DNA from: Candidatus Kapaibacterium sp. | GTDB taxonomy: Bacteria; Bacteroidota; Ignavibacteria; Kapaibacteriales; UBA2268 | Length of the DNA stretch: 64,000 bases | Reading direction: 5' to 3' | Assembly: GCA_026418625.1 (NCBI GenBank) | Contig: JAOABA010000030.1 | Location: 36,801-100,800, forward strand | Shown here: positions 54,497-64,000 of the stretch, in pieces | How positions within the stretch are numbered: position 1 is the first letter of the stretch | How the letters are laid out: every line of letters starts with the position of its first letter | The notes under the pieces: generated by a model | The model's input: only the letters and a program-made list of their open reading frames with translations | The model's database searches: none | What the model was told of the DNA's origin: nothing | Position numbers and translations under genes: made by a program

Positions 54497-55771
54497 ATGA
54501 AAAGGAAAAAGTCAAAACTTTGGATATTTATTCTCATTTTTGTCTTGCTAATATTTATTGTCTCGGCATTCTTCATCTTCAATAAGAGCGACACCGCAAT
54601 AGCAGTTACAACTGCTAAAGTCGAGAGAAGGACGATCACTCAAACTGTTTCTGCGGTAGGAAAAATCGAGCCTGAGATTGAAGTTAAAATTTCTTCAGAA
54701 ACAAGTGGTGAAATTCTATTTCTTGGCGTCAAAGAAGGAGATACAGTCAAAGCTGGTCAGCTATTGGTTCGAATTAAACCGGACATTCTCGAAACTCAAT
54801 TGGAACAATTCAAAGCAGCTGCAAATGCCGCAAAGATTGAAATACAGATTGCAAAAGCAGAATTAGAAAGAGCTGAAAATGATTTGAAACGAATCACAGA
54901 TTTATACAAAAAGGAATTTGCTTCAAAACAGGAATTTGAACTTGCCAAAACTAATTTCGACAAAGCAAATTCAAGCTATTCGGTAGCACTAGCACGATAT
55001 GAGCAGTCACTTGCAACACTTCGTCAAGCAGAAAAAACTGCATCAAGAACTGTTATCACTTCTCCTATAAATGGAATAGTTACTTCTTTAACTGTTCAAA
55101 AAGGTGAAAAAGTAGTTGGAACGGCTCAAATGGCTGGAACTGAAATGATGAGGATCAGCGATTTAAATATTATGAATGCTATTGTTGAAGTTGATGAAAA
55201 CGATGTGGTTCTTGTCAAAGTTGGCGATACTGCTAAAGTTGAAATTGACGCTTTCAGCGATAAAAGTTACAAAGGCATTGTTACTGAGGTTGGTCATTCG
55301 GCAATCATAGCACAGCAAGGAACACAAGATCAGGTAATAAATTTCAAAGTCAAAATCAGACTCATTGATAAAGAAGTAAAATTACGTCCCGGAATGAGTT
55401 GTAATGTTGAAATAAATACCGAAACAAAAAATAATGTTTTAGCTATTCCTTTGCAATCTGTTACTGTTCGAGAAACCAAACCTATGGAGATAGGTACTGG
55501 AGGAGGTATCGAAGTCAAAAAAGTTGATGAAGATAGTGAAAAAAAGAAGAATCAAACAAAAATCCAGTCAGTAGTATTTCTGAAGAAAGACAATAAAGTA
55601 AAACAGGTAAATGTTAAAACAGGCATTAGTGATAAAGGATTTATTGAGGTTATAGAAGGTTTGAAAGAAGGCGATGAAATAGTCAGCGGTAATTATCTTG
55701 CTGTAAGCAGATTATTGCAAGATGGCTCGGTGATAAAAATAGACACAGTTAAAAAGAAAACCAAAAAGTAA
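54497..55771 (+). CDS. MacA-like periplasmic adaptor protein of an ABC efflux system
   Basis: 424 residues. An N-terminal membrane anchor ([19 protein letters not shown]), lipoyl halves ([23 protein letters not shown] and the later [18 protein letters not shown]), a coiled coil between them (about 95-190), then beta-barrel and membrane-proximal domains. It would bridge the MacB-type pump in the inner membrane to the TolC channel. An AGAGGA site precedes the ATG by 6 nt. Confidence 0.92.
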   Translation: MKRKKSKLWIFILIFVLLIFIVSAFFIFNKSDTAIAVTTAKVERRTITQTVSAVGKIEPEIEVKISSETSGEILFLGVKEGDTVKAGQLLVRIKPDILETQLEQFKAAANAAKIEIQIAKAELERAENDLKRITDLYKKEFASKQEFELAKTNFDKANSSYSVALARYEQSLATLRQAEKTASRTVITSPINGIVTSLTVQKGEKVVGTAQMAGTEMMRISDLNIMNAIVEVDENDVVLVKVGDTAKVEIDAFSDKSYKGIVTEVGHSAIIAQQGTQDQVINFKVKIRLIDKEVKLRPGMSCNVEINTETKNNVLAIPLQSVTVRETKPMEIGTGGGIEVKKVDEDSEKKKNQTKIQSVVFLKKDNKVKQVNVKTGISDKGFIEVIEGLKEGDEIVSGNYLAVSRLLQDGSVIKIDTVKKKTKK

Positions 55772-55778
55772 ATTGAAT

Positions 55779-56489
55779 ATGATGGATGATGGTAATTTAA
55801 ATAGATCAATGATTCACCTTGAAGGAATCACGAAAGTATATCAAATGGGCGATGAAAAAGTCTATGCCTTGAAAAACATAAACCTTGATATTCAAAAAAA
55901 TGAATATCTTGCTATTATGGGTCCGTCAGGTTCTGGAAAGTCAACTTTAATGAATATTTTGGGTTGTTTGGATACTCCTACAAGCGGGAAATATTTTTTC
56001 AATGGTGTCAATGTAAGTGAAATGACAGACAATGAGCTTGCAACCATACGAAACAAACAAATAGGTTTTGTGTTCCAAACTTTTAATTTATTGGCAAGAG
56101 CAACTGCTTTGAAGAATGTCGAGCTTCCTATGATTTATGCAGGAATCAAAAGTTCTGAAAGAATTGAAGCTGCTAAAGTTGCTTTAAGAAATGTTGGTCT
56201 TGGGGATAGGATGGAGCACAAACCTAATGAACTTTCAGGTGGACAAAGACAGAGAGTTGCAATTGCACGTGCATTGGTCAATCGCCCATCAATTATTTTA
56301 GCCGATGAGCCGACGGGTAATCTTGATACTAAGACAGGCGAAGAAATTATGGCATTGTTTAATGATTTGTGGAAGCAAGGAAACACTATTATTCTTGTTA
56401 CACACGAAGAACATATTGCAAGACACGCCAATAGAATTATTAAACTACTTGATGGAGAGATCGAGAGTATCTCCAACGTGGATAAATAA
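55779..56489 (+). CDS. MacB/LolD-type ABC transporter ATP-binding protein
   Basis: 236 residues. Walker [17 protein letters not shown]-loop, signature [15 protein letters not shown], Walker [13 protein letters not shown] and H-loop VTHEEHIA. The ATG at 55779 (or its neighbour 55782) is preferred to a TTG at 55773. E. coli MacB has ATPase and permease in one chain; here they are separate, as in LolD/FtsE-type systems. It energises the two permeases that follow. Confidence 0.94.
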   Translation: MMDDGNLNRSMIHLEGITKVYQMGDEKVYALKNINLDIQKNEYLAIMGPSGSGKSTLMNILGCLDTPTSGKYFFNGVNVSEMTDNELATIRNKQIGFVFQTFNLLARATALKNVELPMIYAGIKSSERIEAAKVALRNVGLGDRMEHKPNELSGGQRQRVAIARALVNRPSIILADEPTGNLDTKTGEEIMALFNDLWKQGNTIILVTHEEHIARHANRIIKLLDGEIESISNVDK

Positions 56490-56494
56490 CAACT

Positions 56495-57751
56495 ATGCTG
56501 AAAATTCCCGAAATAATTGAAATAATAAAGGAAGCATCGAGATCTATTTTATCAAATAAATTAAGGTCTATTCTTGCTTCTTTGGGGGTTGTAATTGGTG
56601 TATCATTTGTGATTTTGATGGGCTGGTTTTTAAGTGGATTGGATAGGGCAGTCGAAGAGACTTTCAATCTTATCGGTGTTGATATGATTTATGTAGATCA
56701 ATGGGACTGGTCCGGAGGAAAGAACTGGAAATTATTAGCTGCAAGAAAACCTATTACTCTTAATCAAGCTGATGAATTATCTAAAGTATTAGAAAGTGCA
56801 GAAATAGTTGTGCCTGTTGCCAGAAAATGGAACTCTTCAATAGTATATAAAAACGATAAACTTTCGGGTATATCGGTCGTAGGAACTAAATCGGAATATG
56901 GGCAAACTCCCGGAGGGACAGTTGTTGATGGTCGCTTTTTCTCGATTTTCGAAGAAAGTCAAAGCTCAAATGTTGTTGTTCTTGGATATGGAGTTAATAA
57001 AACTCTTTTTCCGAAGAACGATGGTATAGGGCAGACAATCAAAATTAACGGACAAAAATTCGAAATTATTGGTGTGGTGAAAAAACAATCAACAATATTA
57101 ATGGATTTTTTAGACAATCAACTATATATACCTCTAAACTCTTTTGTCGGTCTTTTTGGAAATTATCGAAGGTCTGTTTCAATAGCAGTTAAAGCCGGAA
57201 GCGAAAGCAATCTTGATCTTGTCCGTGCTGAAACTATTGGGGCAATGAGAATTATCAGAAACTTGAAACCTTGGCAGGAAGATGATTTTTCGATTAATGA
57301 AACAAAAGCATTCGAAAAGAGCGTTGAAAGTCTTAGGCTTTATGTTTGGGGAATTGGGATTGGGCTCACCGTTTTATCTTTTATTGTTGGTTTGATTGGA
57401 ATTATGAACATAATGTATGTCTCAGTTGTGGAAAGGACGAAAGAAATTGGCATAAGAAAAGCACTTGGAGCAAAGCGAATTACCATTTTAACACAGTTTT
57501 TAGCTGAATCTTCATTTCTTTGCTTAGTTGGAGCATTATTTTCAATCATTTTTTGCTCCGTGTTAATATACTTAGTTGCTACTTTTTTGCCAACTATGAT
57601 TCCCTCAACTGAGTTTTTATTACCATATTTACCTATGAAACTAATAGTCATAGCGTCAATTGTTTCTATATTTGTGGGAATTTTAGCAGGATTATTACCG
57701 GCTTTAAGAGCTTCAAAGCTTGATCCGGTAGAATCATTAAGATTTGAATAA
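56495..57751 (+). CDS. MacB/FtsX-type ABC permease, first copy
   Basis: 418 residues. One N-terminal helix ([20 protein letters not shown]), a large periplasmic MacB core (about 60-280), then three C-terminal helices ending [17 protein letters not shown], the conserved FtsX tail. It pairs with the ATPase 5 nt upstream and a second permease overlapping the 3' end. The two permeases are related but not identical, which suggests a heterodimer. Confidence 0.91.
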   Translation: MLKIPEIIEIIKEASRSILSNKLRSILASLGVVIGVSFVILMGWFLSGLDRAVEETFNLIGVDMIYVDQWDWSGGKNWKLLAARKPITLNQADELSKVLESAEIVVPVARKWNSSIVYKNDKLSGISVVGTKSEYGQTPGGTVVDGRFFSIFEESQSSNVVVLGYGVNKTLFPKNDGIGQTIKINGQKFEIIGVVKKQSTILMDFLDNQLYIPLNSFVGLFGNYRRSVSIAVKAGSESNLDLVRAETIGAMRIIRNLKPWQEDDFSINETKAFEKSVESLRLYVWGIGIGLTVLSFIVGLIGIMNIMYVSVVERTKEIGIRKALGAKRITILTQFLAESSFLCLVGALFSIIFCSVLIYLVATFLPTMIPSTEFLLPYLPMKLIVIASIVSIFVGILAGLLPALRASKLDPVESLRFE

Positions 57752-57755
57752 AAGA

Positions 57756-58985
57756 ATGAATATTTTAGAAAGCATATATCTTGCATTCGATGCAGTCAGA
57801 GTAAACAAGCTCAGGGCTTTTCTGACGTTGCTGAGTATTTCTATAGGTGTTTTTGCTCTTATGGGAACCGGAGCCTTGATTAAATCAATTGATAATGCAG
57901 TTACAAATGAAATGATCACTTTGGGAGAAAATACATTTTCAATTAAACGAACTCCAAGCATAGTTACTGGTCATAACTGGCGAAAATATAGAAATAGAAA
58001 GCCAATCACCTACTCCCAATTAAAAGAATTAAAGAAAATAATGATATCAACCAATTTCATTAGTGGCTTTAGCTCGTCATCTTTTAATACTATAAAGTTT
58101 CTAAACTTCTCAACTGATCCTGATGTAACTCTAATTGGGACTGATGAAGAATATTTTTACAATAACAACATTACAATATCTGAAGGCAGAGCTTTGACCA
58201 ATGAAGACTTGCAGACAAACAAAAATTTCGCAATCATTGGAAACGATGTAAGAGTCAAACTTTTTGAAAATATTTCACCTTTGGGAAAAACTATCAGAAT
58301 AAAAAATCAAAATTTCACTGTGATTGGATTAATTGAGCCTAAAGGAGCCATATTGGGACAAAGTCAGGATAATCAGGTGATTATTCCAATACAGCATTAT
58401 CTGAAATATTTTTCAAATGAATGGGAAGAGTCACTTACAATCACTATCAAATCATTATCCCGTGAGGATTTAGCTGAAACAGTTAATGATGCTATTGGTA
58501 ATATGAGACTGATAAGACAAGACAAGCCCGGACAAGAAAACAGCTTCGAAGTTGAAACAAATGAAACTATTAATGAACAATTTGGTCAGCTTACTGGATT
58601 TCTTGGCTTTTTTGGATATGCATCGGGCTTTATTGCTCTTATTGCTGCCGGTGTAGGAATTATGAATATAATGCTGGTCTCAGTAAAAGAAAGAACAAGA
58701 GAAATTGGTGTAAGAAAAGCAGTCGGGGCAAAAAACTCTTGGATTCTTTGGCAATTTATAATTGAAACGATAACATTATGCCAAATTGGTGGTGTGATTG
58801 GTATTTTATTGGGTCTGGTGAGTTCGATTGCCTTAGGTAGCTTAATAAATATTCAAATTATCATTCCAACGGGTTGGGTAATCGGCTCAATAATAATTTG
58901 CACATTACTTGGGCTTATATTTGGGGCTTTTCCTGCTTGGAAAGCATCTAGATTAAATCCTATAGATGCATTAAGGTATGAGTGA
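57756..58985 (+). CDS. MacB/FtsX-type ABC permease, second copy
   Basis: 409 residues from the ATG at 57756, 4 nt after the first permease stop (a TTG at 57744 is rejected). Same layout as the first copy: an N-terminal helix (LSISIGVFALMGTGALI), periplasmic core, and three C-terminal helices ending PAWKASRLNPIDALRYE. Tail and helix 2-3 motif (GIMNIMLVSVKERTREIGVRKAVGA) are FtsX-family. Ends the export operon. Confidence 0.91.
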   Translation: MNILESIYLAFDAVRVNKLRAFLTLLSISIGVFALMGTGALIKSIDNAVTNEMITLGENTFSIKRTPSIVTGHNWRKYRNRKPITYSQLKELKKIMISTNFISGFSSSSFNTIKFLNFSTDPDVTLIGTDEEYFYNNNITISEGRALTNEDLQTNKNFAIIGNDVRVKLFENISPLGKTIRIKNQNFTVIGLIEPKGAILGQSQDNQVIIPIQHYLKYFSNEWEESLTITIKSLSREDLAETVNDAIGNMRLIRQDKPGQENSFEVETNETINEQFGQLTGFLGFFGYASGFIALIAAGVGIMNIMLVSVKERTREIGVRKAVGAKNSWILWQFIIETITLCQIGGVIGILLGLVSSIALGSLINIQIIIPTGWVIGSIIICTLLGLIFGAFPAWKASRLNPIDALRYE

Positions 58986-59091
58986 AATATTGAATTCAAC
59001 CATTTCTAAAAAAACAAATCTGATATAACTAACTTGTCTTTTTTACGATTTTCTTTGGAATGATTATTTTTGCAGGACTTAATTTTTAGAA

Positions 59092-59775
59092 ATGTTAAAA
59101 AAAATATTCAATATAATTTTCAAGGTAATAATTGGATTTTTTCTGATTACGATTTTGTGGGTTGTAATATATAAATTCCTACCTCCATTAGTAACACCAG
59201 TAATGATAATTAGAATATTTGAAGGTTGGTTCGAGGGAAAAGTCATTGGTATTCATAAAGAGTGGGTGGATTACGATGAAATCAGCCCAAATTTTTTTAG
59301 AGCGGTAATTTCAGCTGAAGACGCAAAATTTATGATGCACGAGGGATTTGATTGGAAAGCCATCGAAAATGCTAAACGATATAATGAAATTTACAAAGGC
59401 AGGAAAAAAAGAGGAGCAAGCACTATTTCTATGCAAACAGCAAAGAATACTTTTCTTTGGCACGGTAGAAATTATGTAAGAAAAGGTTTGGAAGCTTATT
59501 TTACTTTACTCATTGAATATATCTGGGGAAAGAAAAGGATTCTTGAGGTTTATGCTAATATCGTTGAGTTTGGTGAGGGTATTTATGGTGTCGAAAAAGC
59601 ATCTCAAGTTTTTTTCAATAAAAGTGCTAAAAATTTAACAAAAAGGGAAGCCGCTCTTCTGGCTGCTGTTCTTCCCAATCCAAGACGTTGGAATCCTTCA
59701 AGACCAACACCATACATAATGCAAAGAGTTGAATTTATTGAAGGAAGAATGAATTCGATTGCACTTCCAAAATAA
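59092..59775 (+). CDS. mtgA: Monofunctional biosynthetic peptidoglycan transglycosylase
   Basis: 227 residues. An N-terminal membrane anchor, then a GT51 domain: AVISAEDAKFMMHEGFDW with the catalytic Glu near residue 76, RGASTISMQTAKN, RKGLEAYFTLLIE and KKRILEVYANIVEFG. It polymerises lipid II into glycan strands and lacks a transpeptidase domain. Length is normal for MtgA. TATTTTTG at 59065-59072 is a possible -7 box without a clear -33 box. Confidence 0.93.
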   Translation: MLKKIFNIIFKVIIGFFLITILWVVIYKFLPPLVTPVMIIRIFEGWFEGKVIGIHKEWVDYDEISPNFFRAVISAEDAKFMMHEGFDWKAIENAKRYNEIYKGRKKRGASTISMQTAKNTFLWHGRNYVRKGLEAYFTLLIEYIWGKKRILEVYANIVEFGEGIYGVEKASQVFFNKSAKNLTKREAALLAAVLPNPRRWNPSRPTPYIMQRVEFIEGRMNSIALPK

Positions 59776-59821
59776 ATTATTAATTTTAATTTCTAATAAA
59801 TTTAATGTGGAAAATTAGTAA

Positions 59822-62473
59822 ATGGAAAAAGATACTCCATTAACTCGTCAATATAATCAGATAAAGCAGAAATATCCTGATACTGTTCTATTATTCAGGC
59901 TTGGTGATTTTTTTGAAACATTTAATGAAGATGCAAAAATAACTGCTAAGGTCTGCGGAATTACATTGACCAAACGTAACAATGGCGCTGCTGGAGAGAT
60001 GCCTCTTGCTGGTTTTCCCCAACATCAATTAGATAACTATTTGCCGAAATTAGTTAGAGCTGGATATCGTGTTGCAGTTTGTGAGCAACTTGAAGATCCA
60101 AAAAAAGCCAAAGGTTTAGTCAAACGAGATGTAGTCGAAGTAGTGACTCCCGGCGTTGCCTTGTATGATAAGATTCTTGACCATAAACTTAACAATTATA
60201 TATGCTCGGTTTATTTAAAACAAAAAGGTTTATTTTATAATGTTGGGCTTTCTTTTGCTGATATTTCCACAGGAGAATATTCAGTCTCTGAATTTCCTTT
60301 AAGTAAGTTAATAGATGTTATTGAATCAATTCATCCTGCAGAAATAATAATCTCAAAGGCACAAAAAAATGAGATAAATAGCTATCTCGAAAAATTGTCT
60401 TATAATATAGCTGTTACAAAGTTCGAACCTTGGATTTTTGATTATGAATTTGCCAAAGAAGCCCTGTTAGGTCATTTCAAGACAAATACCCTTAAAGGAT
60501 TCGGCATTGAGTACTTAACGACTGGTATAGCTGCTGCAGGCGCTATTTTGTATTACATCAAAGAGACTCAGAACGGTAAACTTGACCAATTGACTAAAAT
60601 TTCGCTTTATAATCCATCTGATTATATGTTGCTTGACTATGCAACAAGGAAAAATCTTGAAATAACCTATTCTCTCTATGATGATAATAAACAAGGAACT
60701 TTGATTTCAATACTCGATAAGACAAAAACTTCAATTGGTGGAAGAAAACTAAAAAAGTGGATTACTTATCCATTACTAAGACTTAACGAGATACGTAAAA
60801 GATTAGAATATGTCAGAACGCTGGTGAATTTAAATGAGCTACGCTTAAATTTGCAAAACTGTCTCTCTCAGATAGCAGATTTGGAAAGGCTTTCTTCGAA
60901 AATTTGCAATCAAAAAGCAAATCCAAGAGACCTTATAGCTCTCAAAAACAGTCTTAAATTAATTCCACAGATTAAAGAACTAATTCTTAATGAAAATAAT
61001 TCTTTAAAAGAATTAATTGACAAACTGATACCGCTTGATCAGGTTGTTAATTCAATTGAAAATGCAATTGTTGATGAACCTTCAGTTCAATTAGGGACAG
61101 GTAATGTTTTTCGCAGAAATTATCACATCGAATTAGATTCTTACATAGAAGCTAAGCATTCAGGTAAAAAATGGATATCAAATTTTCAGGAAGAAGAGAA
61201 GAAAAAAACTGGAATACCATCATTAAAAGTTGGCTACAATAACGTTTTTGGATATTATATTGATATAACTAATACTCATAAGGACAAAGTTCCTCAACAT
61301 TATGAACGAAAACAGACTTTGACAAATTCTGAGAGATATGTTACTAAAGAATTGAAGGAAATAGAGCAGAAAATGATGGATGCTGACGAAAAAATCTCAG
61401 AAATTGAATCGAACCTGTTCACTGAACTTTTAATGAAGATAGCTCTTTTTACCGATGATATTCAAAACAATGCTGACATTATTGCTACCATTGATTGCTT
61501 ACAAAGTTATGCTCAATCAGCTATTGAAAATAAATATTGTGAGCCACAAATTGACAATTCAGATATAATTGAAATAATTGATGGCAGACATCCTGTTGTT
61601 GAAAAATTACTACCATTGGGACAGTCCTTTACTCCTAATTCAACATACCTAAATCCTGAAAAAGAGCTTATTCATATTATCACAGGTCCAAATATGTCTG
61701 GGAAGTCCTGCTATTTGAGGCAGACAGCGCTTATAATATTAATGGGACAGATTGGTAGTTTTGTTCCGGCTAAATCAGCGAAATTTGGACTGGTTGATAG
61801 AATATTCACAAGGGTAGGAGCACAGGATAATATTACAGCGGGTGAAAGCACTTTTTTAGTTGAAATGCAGGAAGCAGCTAATATCATTAATAATGCTACT
61901 GAAAAGAGCTTAATTTTGCTTGATGAAGTTGGACGAGGAACAGCAACATTCGATGGAATATCAATTGCTTGGTCAATAACTGAGTATATCCATAATGTTA
62001 TTCGTGCTAAAACCCTTTTTGCAACTCATTATCACGAACTCAACGAACTAAAAAATCGTTATGAAAATATTGCCAATTATCACGTAGAGGTTATTGAAAC
62101 TGAGGGAAAAATAATATTTTCACACAAAGTAAAACCCGGAGGAAGCAATCACTCATTTGGTATTCACGTTGCGCAAATGGCAGGTTTGCCTGAAACAATA
62201 ATAAAAAGGGCAAACGAATTATTAGTTATTTTGGAAGAAAGTAGCAATTCGAATGATAATAATCAGTTGAAATCTATAAAAAAAGCAAATGTTGATGAAA
62301 TTGATACCAAAAAACAAAAAAGAGTCCCCGAACAACTTGCAATTTTCGAAATTAGAGATGATTTCCTTCGTGAAAAACTGCGTAGTTTGGATATTAACCA
62401 TATAACACCTGTTGAAGCTCTTCATATTTTATCTGATTTGATTAATTATGCAAAAAAAGAATCAAAAAACTAA
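59822..62473 (+). CDS. mutS: DNA mismatch repair protein MutS
   Basis: 883 residues. Mismatch-reading N-terminal motif FRLGDFFETF (the Phe-x-Glu that touches the mispair), connector and lever domains, clamp, Walker A GPNMSGKSCYLRQ near residue 622, Walker B LILLDEVGRGT and the helix-turn-helix HYHELNELKNR region, then the GGSNHSFGIHVAQMAGLP signature. Length agrees with MutS1 (about 850-880). Cytoplasmic ATPase that starts mismatch repair; MutL is not nearby. Confidence 0.97.
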   Translation: MEKDTPLTRQYNQIKQKYPDTVLLFRLGDFFETFNEDAKITAKVCGITLTKRNNGAAGEMPLAGFPQHQLDNYLPKLVRAGYRVAVCEQLEDPKKAKGLVKRDVVEVVTPGVALYDKILDHKLNNYICSVYLKQKGLFYNVGLSFADISTGEYSVSEFPLSKLIDVIESIHPAEIIISKAQKNEINSYLEKLSYNIAVTKFEPWIFDYEFAKEALLGHFKTNTLKGFGIEYLTTGIAAAGAILYYIKETQNGKLDQLTKISLYNPSDYMLLDYATRKNLEITYSLYDDNKQGTLISILDKTKTSIGGRKLKKWITYPLLRLNEIRKRLEYVRTLVNLNELRLNLQNCLSQIADLERLSSKICNQKANPRDLIALKNSLKLIPQIKELILNENNSLKELIDKLIPLDQVVNSIENAIVDEPSVQLGTGNVFRRNYHIELDSYIEAKHSGKKWISNFQEEEKKKTGIPSLKVGYNNVFGYYIDITNTHKDKVPQHYERKQTLTNSERYVTKELKEIEQKMMDADEKISEIESNLFTELLMKIALFTDDIQNNADIIATIDCLQSYAQSAIENKYCEPQIDNSDIIEIIDGRHPVVEKLLPLGQSFTPNSTYLNPEKELIHIITGPNMSGKSCYLRQTALIILMGQIGSFVPAKSAKFGLVDRIFTRVGAQDNITAGESTFLVEMQEAANIINNATEKSLILLDEVGRGTATFDGISIAWSITEYIHNVIRAKTLFATHYHELNELKNRYENIANYHVEVIETEGKIIFSHKVKPGGSNHSFGIHVAQMAGLPETIIKRANELLVILEESSNSNDNNQLKSIKKANVDEIDTKKQKRVPEQLAIFEIRDDFLREKLRSLDINHITPVEALHILSDLINYAKKESKN

Positions 62474-62490
62474 TTTTTATTGGTTGTCTT

Positions 62491-62820
62491 ATGAATTTCT
62501 GGCAAAAATTGTATAAAACATTCATTACAAATGAGCTTAATTTAAATGACCAACTCGCTGCTGTTAGGTCAATTTTAGCGAACGAACGGACTTTTCTTTC
62601 CTATCAAAGAACAGCTCTAACTCTTGCAGCAGTGGGATTTTCACTTATAAAATTCTTTGATGGATTATGGTCTGATATTACTGGTTGGGTATTTATTTCC
62701 TTTTCAATTATTACAATTATTCTTGGAATTATCAGGTATAGAAGAATGAGAGATTTAATTTTCAATTTAGAAACCAGATTAATAGACCGTCTTCATTTGA
62801 AAGAGGATAACATTGATTAA
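62491..62820 (+). CDS. DUF202 (YidH-like) membrane protein
   Basis: 109 residues. The DUF202 opening LAAVRSILANERTFLSYQRTAL, then two or three helices (TLAAVGFSLIKFF, WVFISFSIITIILGIIRY). YidH relatives lack a defined role. It follows mutS by 17 nt and its stop overlaps the convergent TPR gene by 4 nt. Confidence 0.85.
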   Translation: MNFWQKLYKTFITNELNLNDQLAAVRSILANERTFLSYQRTALTLAAVGFSLIKFFDGLWSDITGWVFISFSIITIILGIIRYRRMRDLIFNLETRLIDRLHLKEDNID

Positions 62821-63215
62821 AAATTCAACGACTTTTCCAAATCTTTGATTTTATTTTGGTAATACTCTTTTTTTTCAGGCTCAAGTTCAATAAGTCTTTG
62901 ATAAATTTTTATTGCTTGTGATATTGCTCCTTGACGCTCATAGATAAGGGCAATGGTTTCGGAGGCTATACTTTGGTTTTCTAAATCTGTACTGATTTCT
63001 TTTTTGTCTTCAATTGAATTTCTATTTAAACCTGAGATATCTTGCTTAACAACGAAAGGTGTTGATATTAAATTTTTAGAAATGGAAAAATTTTTTAAAG
63101 CTGGTTCAATTTCAAGAATTTCAACAAAGTTAATGCTTTCAGGAATTTCATCTTCAGAAATTAAATATTTCAAAAAGCCAAATGAAAGAAAATCTTTTTT
63201 AAGAATATTATTCAT
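62817..63215 (-). CDS. Hypothetical protein with C-terminal TPR-like segment
   Basis: 132 residues from the ATG at 63215 (a TTG at 63242 would lie inside the upstream gene). The first 85 residues are a low-complexity, acidic segment with no recognised motif. The end (SETIALIYERQGAISQAIKIYQ, shown to 20 residues as ETIALIYERQGAISQAIKIY) reads as a single TPR unit, followed by a helix LELEPEKKEYYQNKIKDLEKS-like region. It begins 4 nt after the polyprenyl synthase stop, so is probably cotranscribed. Confidence 0.6.
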   Translation of the reverse strand: MNNILKKDFLSFGFLKYLISEDEIPESINFVEILEIEPALKNFSISKNLISTPFVVKQDISGLNRNSIEDKKEISTDLENQSIASETIALIYERQGAISQAIKIYQRLIELEPEKKEYYQNKIKDLEKSLNF

Positions 63216-63219
63216 TTGA

Positions 63220-64000
63220 TTAAATATCTCTTTCAAAAACAAAAATACTCAAATTCTGCAATGATTTTTTAGCAGGCGAATCAGGGAATGTTTCCAAAAT
63301 TTGTTGGGCTTTTTCAATATATTCTCTTGCACGAGTTTCTGCGTATTCAATACCGCCGTTTGCTTTTACGAAATCAATTACTTTTGAAATTTCTCTCTTT
63401 GTTATTTTTTTTTCTTTAATAAGCTTTATAATTTCTTTTGCTTCAGAACCATTCACCTTTGAAAGTGAATGAATTAAAGGAAGTGTAATTTTCTTTTCTT
63501 TTAAATCATTACCGACAGGCTTTCCGAGAATAGAGCTTTTTGAGGAATAATCAAAAATATCATCTCTTATTTGAAAGGATATTCCGACTAACTCGCCAAA
63601 TTCCCTCATTTTTTGTTGAATTGAAACATCATTAGTTGTGGCAATTGCACCAATTTCACAGCAAGTTGATATTAGCGAAGCAGTTTTGTTTGAAATTATT
63701 TGATAATATGTCTTCTCGTCAATATGGTAATCTTTGCTTTTTTGAATTTGCAGAAGCTCACCTTCACTCATACGTTTAACAGTTCGCGAAAGAGACTCAA
63801 GAAAGCCATACTCTTTATTTTCTACAGCAATGAGTAATCCTTTTGCTAATAAATAGTCACCAATTAACACGGCTATTTTATTATTCCATCGAGCATTTAT
63901 TGAAGCAATGCCTCGTCTTTCTTTTGCTTCATCAACAACATCATCGTGAATAAGTGTAGCTGTATGAAGTAATTCAACCATTGCTGCACCAACGTAGGAA
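63220..64000 (-). CDS. Polyprenyl diphosphate synthase (5' end beyond the window)
   Basis: The visible 260 residues are the C-terminal four-fifths of a trans-prenyltransferase; the frame runs open to 64000, so the start lies outside. First Asp motif LIHDDVVDEAKERRG, second RDDIFDYSSKSSILGKPVGND, KEKKITLPLIHSL. The pattern fits medium- to long-chain synthases (hepta-/octaprenyl) that make quinone tails, distinct from the GGPP-type gene at 27383. Six codons upstream of the apparent first ATG at 63981 continue in frame, so that ATG is internal. Confidence 0.88.
   Translation of the reverse strand, partial: SYVGAAMVELLHTATLIHDDVVDEAKERRGIASINARWNNKIAVLIGDYLLAKGLLIAVENKEYGFLESLSRTVKRMSEGELLQIQKSKDYHIDEKTYYQIISNKTASLISTCCEIGAIATTNDVSIQQKMREFGELVGISFQIRDDIFDYSSKSSILGKPVGNDLKEKKITLPLIHSLSKVNGSEAKEIIKLIKEKKITKREISKVIDFVKANGGIEYAETRAREYIEKAQQILETFPDSPAKKSLQNLSIFVFERDI

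Noticed and set aside
59065..59072. TATTTTTG ahead of mtgA as promoter
   Set aside because: The nearest upstream TTG is 28 nt away, outside the usual spacing.
1..64000. CRISPR arrays, tRNA, rRNA, prophage or insertion sequences
   Set aside because: Inspection of gaps between genes found no clustered direct repeats with spacers, no cloverleaf-like sequences and no transposase or integrase reading frames. This was done by eye, so a small RNA could be missed.

Overview
The window is AT-rich chromosomal DNA (about one third G+C by eye). It looks like a free-living member of the Bacteroidota/Chlorobiota (FCB) group; a low-GC Ignavibacteria-like lineage is possible, but I cannot place it more precisely. 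The evidence is a SusC/SusD pair, a fused CcoNO oxidase subunit, a bacteroidete-type carotenoid cluster with a one-piece CrtYcd cyclase, SufU/SufT-type Fe-S assembly, and several promoters of the form TTTG (or TTG)-N18-20-TAnnTTTG, the pattern known for the bacteroidete primary sigma factor. I see no rRNA, tRNA, CRISPR array, prophage or intact insertion sequence. Most of it is ordinary housekeeping and respiratory sequence.

Layout. 30-7170 (minus): a high-affinity cbb3 oxidase unit (ccoS-ccoNO-ccoQ-ccoP with the copper ATPase ccoI), led by a small unknown gene and a GT9 glycosyltransferase. 7357-9940 (plus): acyl-CoA carboxyltransferase, biotin carrier and an FkbM methyltransferase. 9959-18215 (minus): Fe superoxide dismutase, then a suf operon transcribed rrf2-sufB-sufC-sufD-sufS-sufU-sufT-reductase/ferredoxin-sufA-like. 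18297-24072 (plus): a GT2 enzyme, then a sulfur/redox island with a Cys-rich MerR regulator, an octaheme cytochrome c of the tetrathionate reductase family, its cytochrome b, two YeeE/YedE half-transporters (the second fused to rhodanese) and an FmdB zinc ribbon. 24107-30428 (plus): a membrane glycosyltransferase and crtI-GGPP synthase-crtB-crtZ-crtYcd, which together should make zeaxanthin. 30429-35524: a leader with an inverted repeat and a 35-codon ORF, then an orphan SusC/SusD pair and a strong terminator.

35523-38227 (minus): a membrane protein, an HEGYPGHH lipoprotein and an AcuI-like reductase. 38341-42003 (plus): 3-hydroxyacyl-CoA dehydrogenase, a TPR protein, a second carboxyltransferase and a STAS protein. 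MoxR ATPase (minus), a P2-type cation ATPase (plus) and a SpoT-like protein with an eroded synthetase domain (minus) follow. 48990-49937 is a repeat-rich non-coding island around a small GIY-YIG nuclease. Then come a sodium:solute symporter and an isolated nuoJK pair (minus), a TolC-RDD-MacA-ATPase-permease-permease export operon, mtgA, mutS and a DUF202 protein (plus), and finally a TPR protein and a window-truncated polyprenyl diphosphate synthase (minus).

Most notable: the octaheme cytochrome/thiosulfate-transporter/rhodanese/MerR island, the four-copy repeat family around the GIY-YIG gene, the small ORF ending in Arg-Pro-Pro-Asn with an inverted repeat ahead of susCD, the ferredoxin-reductase fusion inside the suf operon, and the SpoT homologue that looks hydrolase-only. 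All gene functions are assigned by reading motifs; no database search was run.
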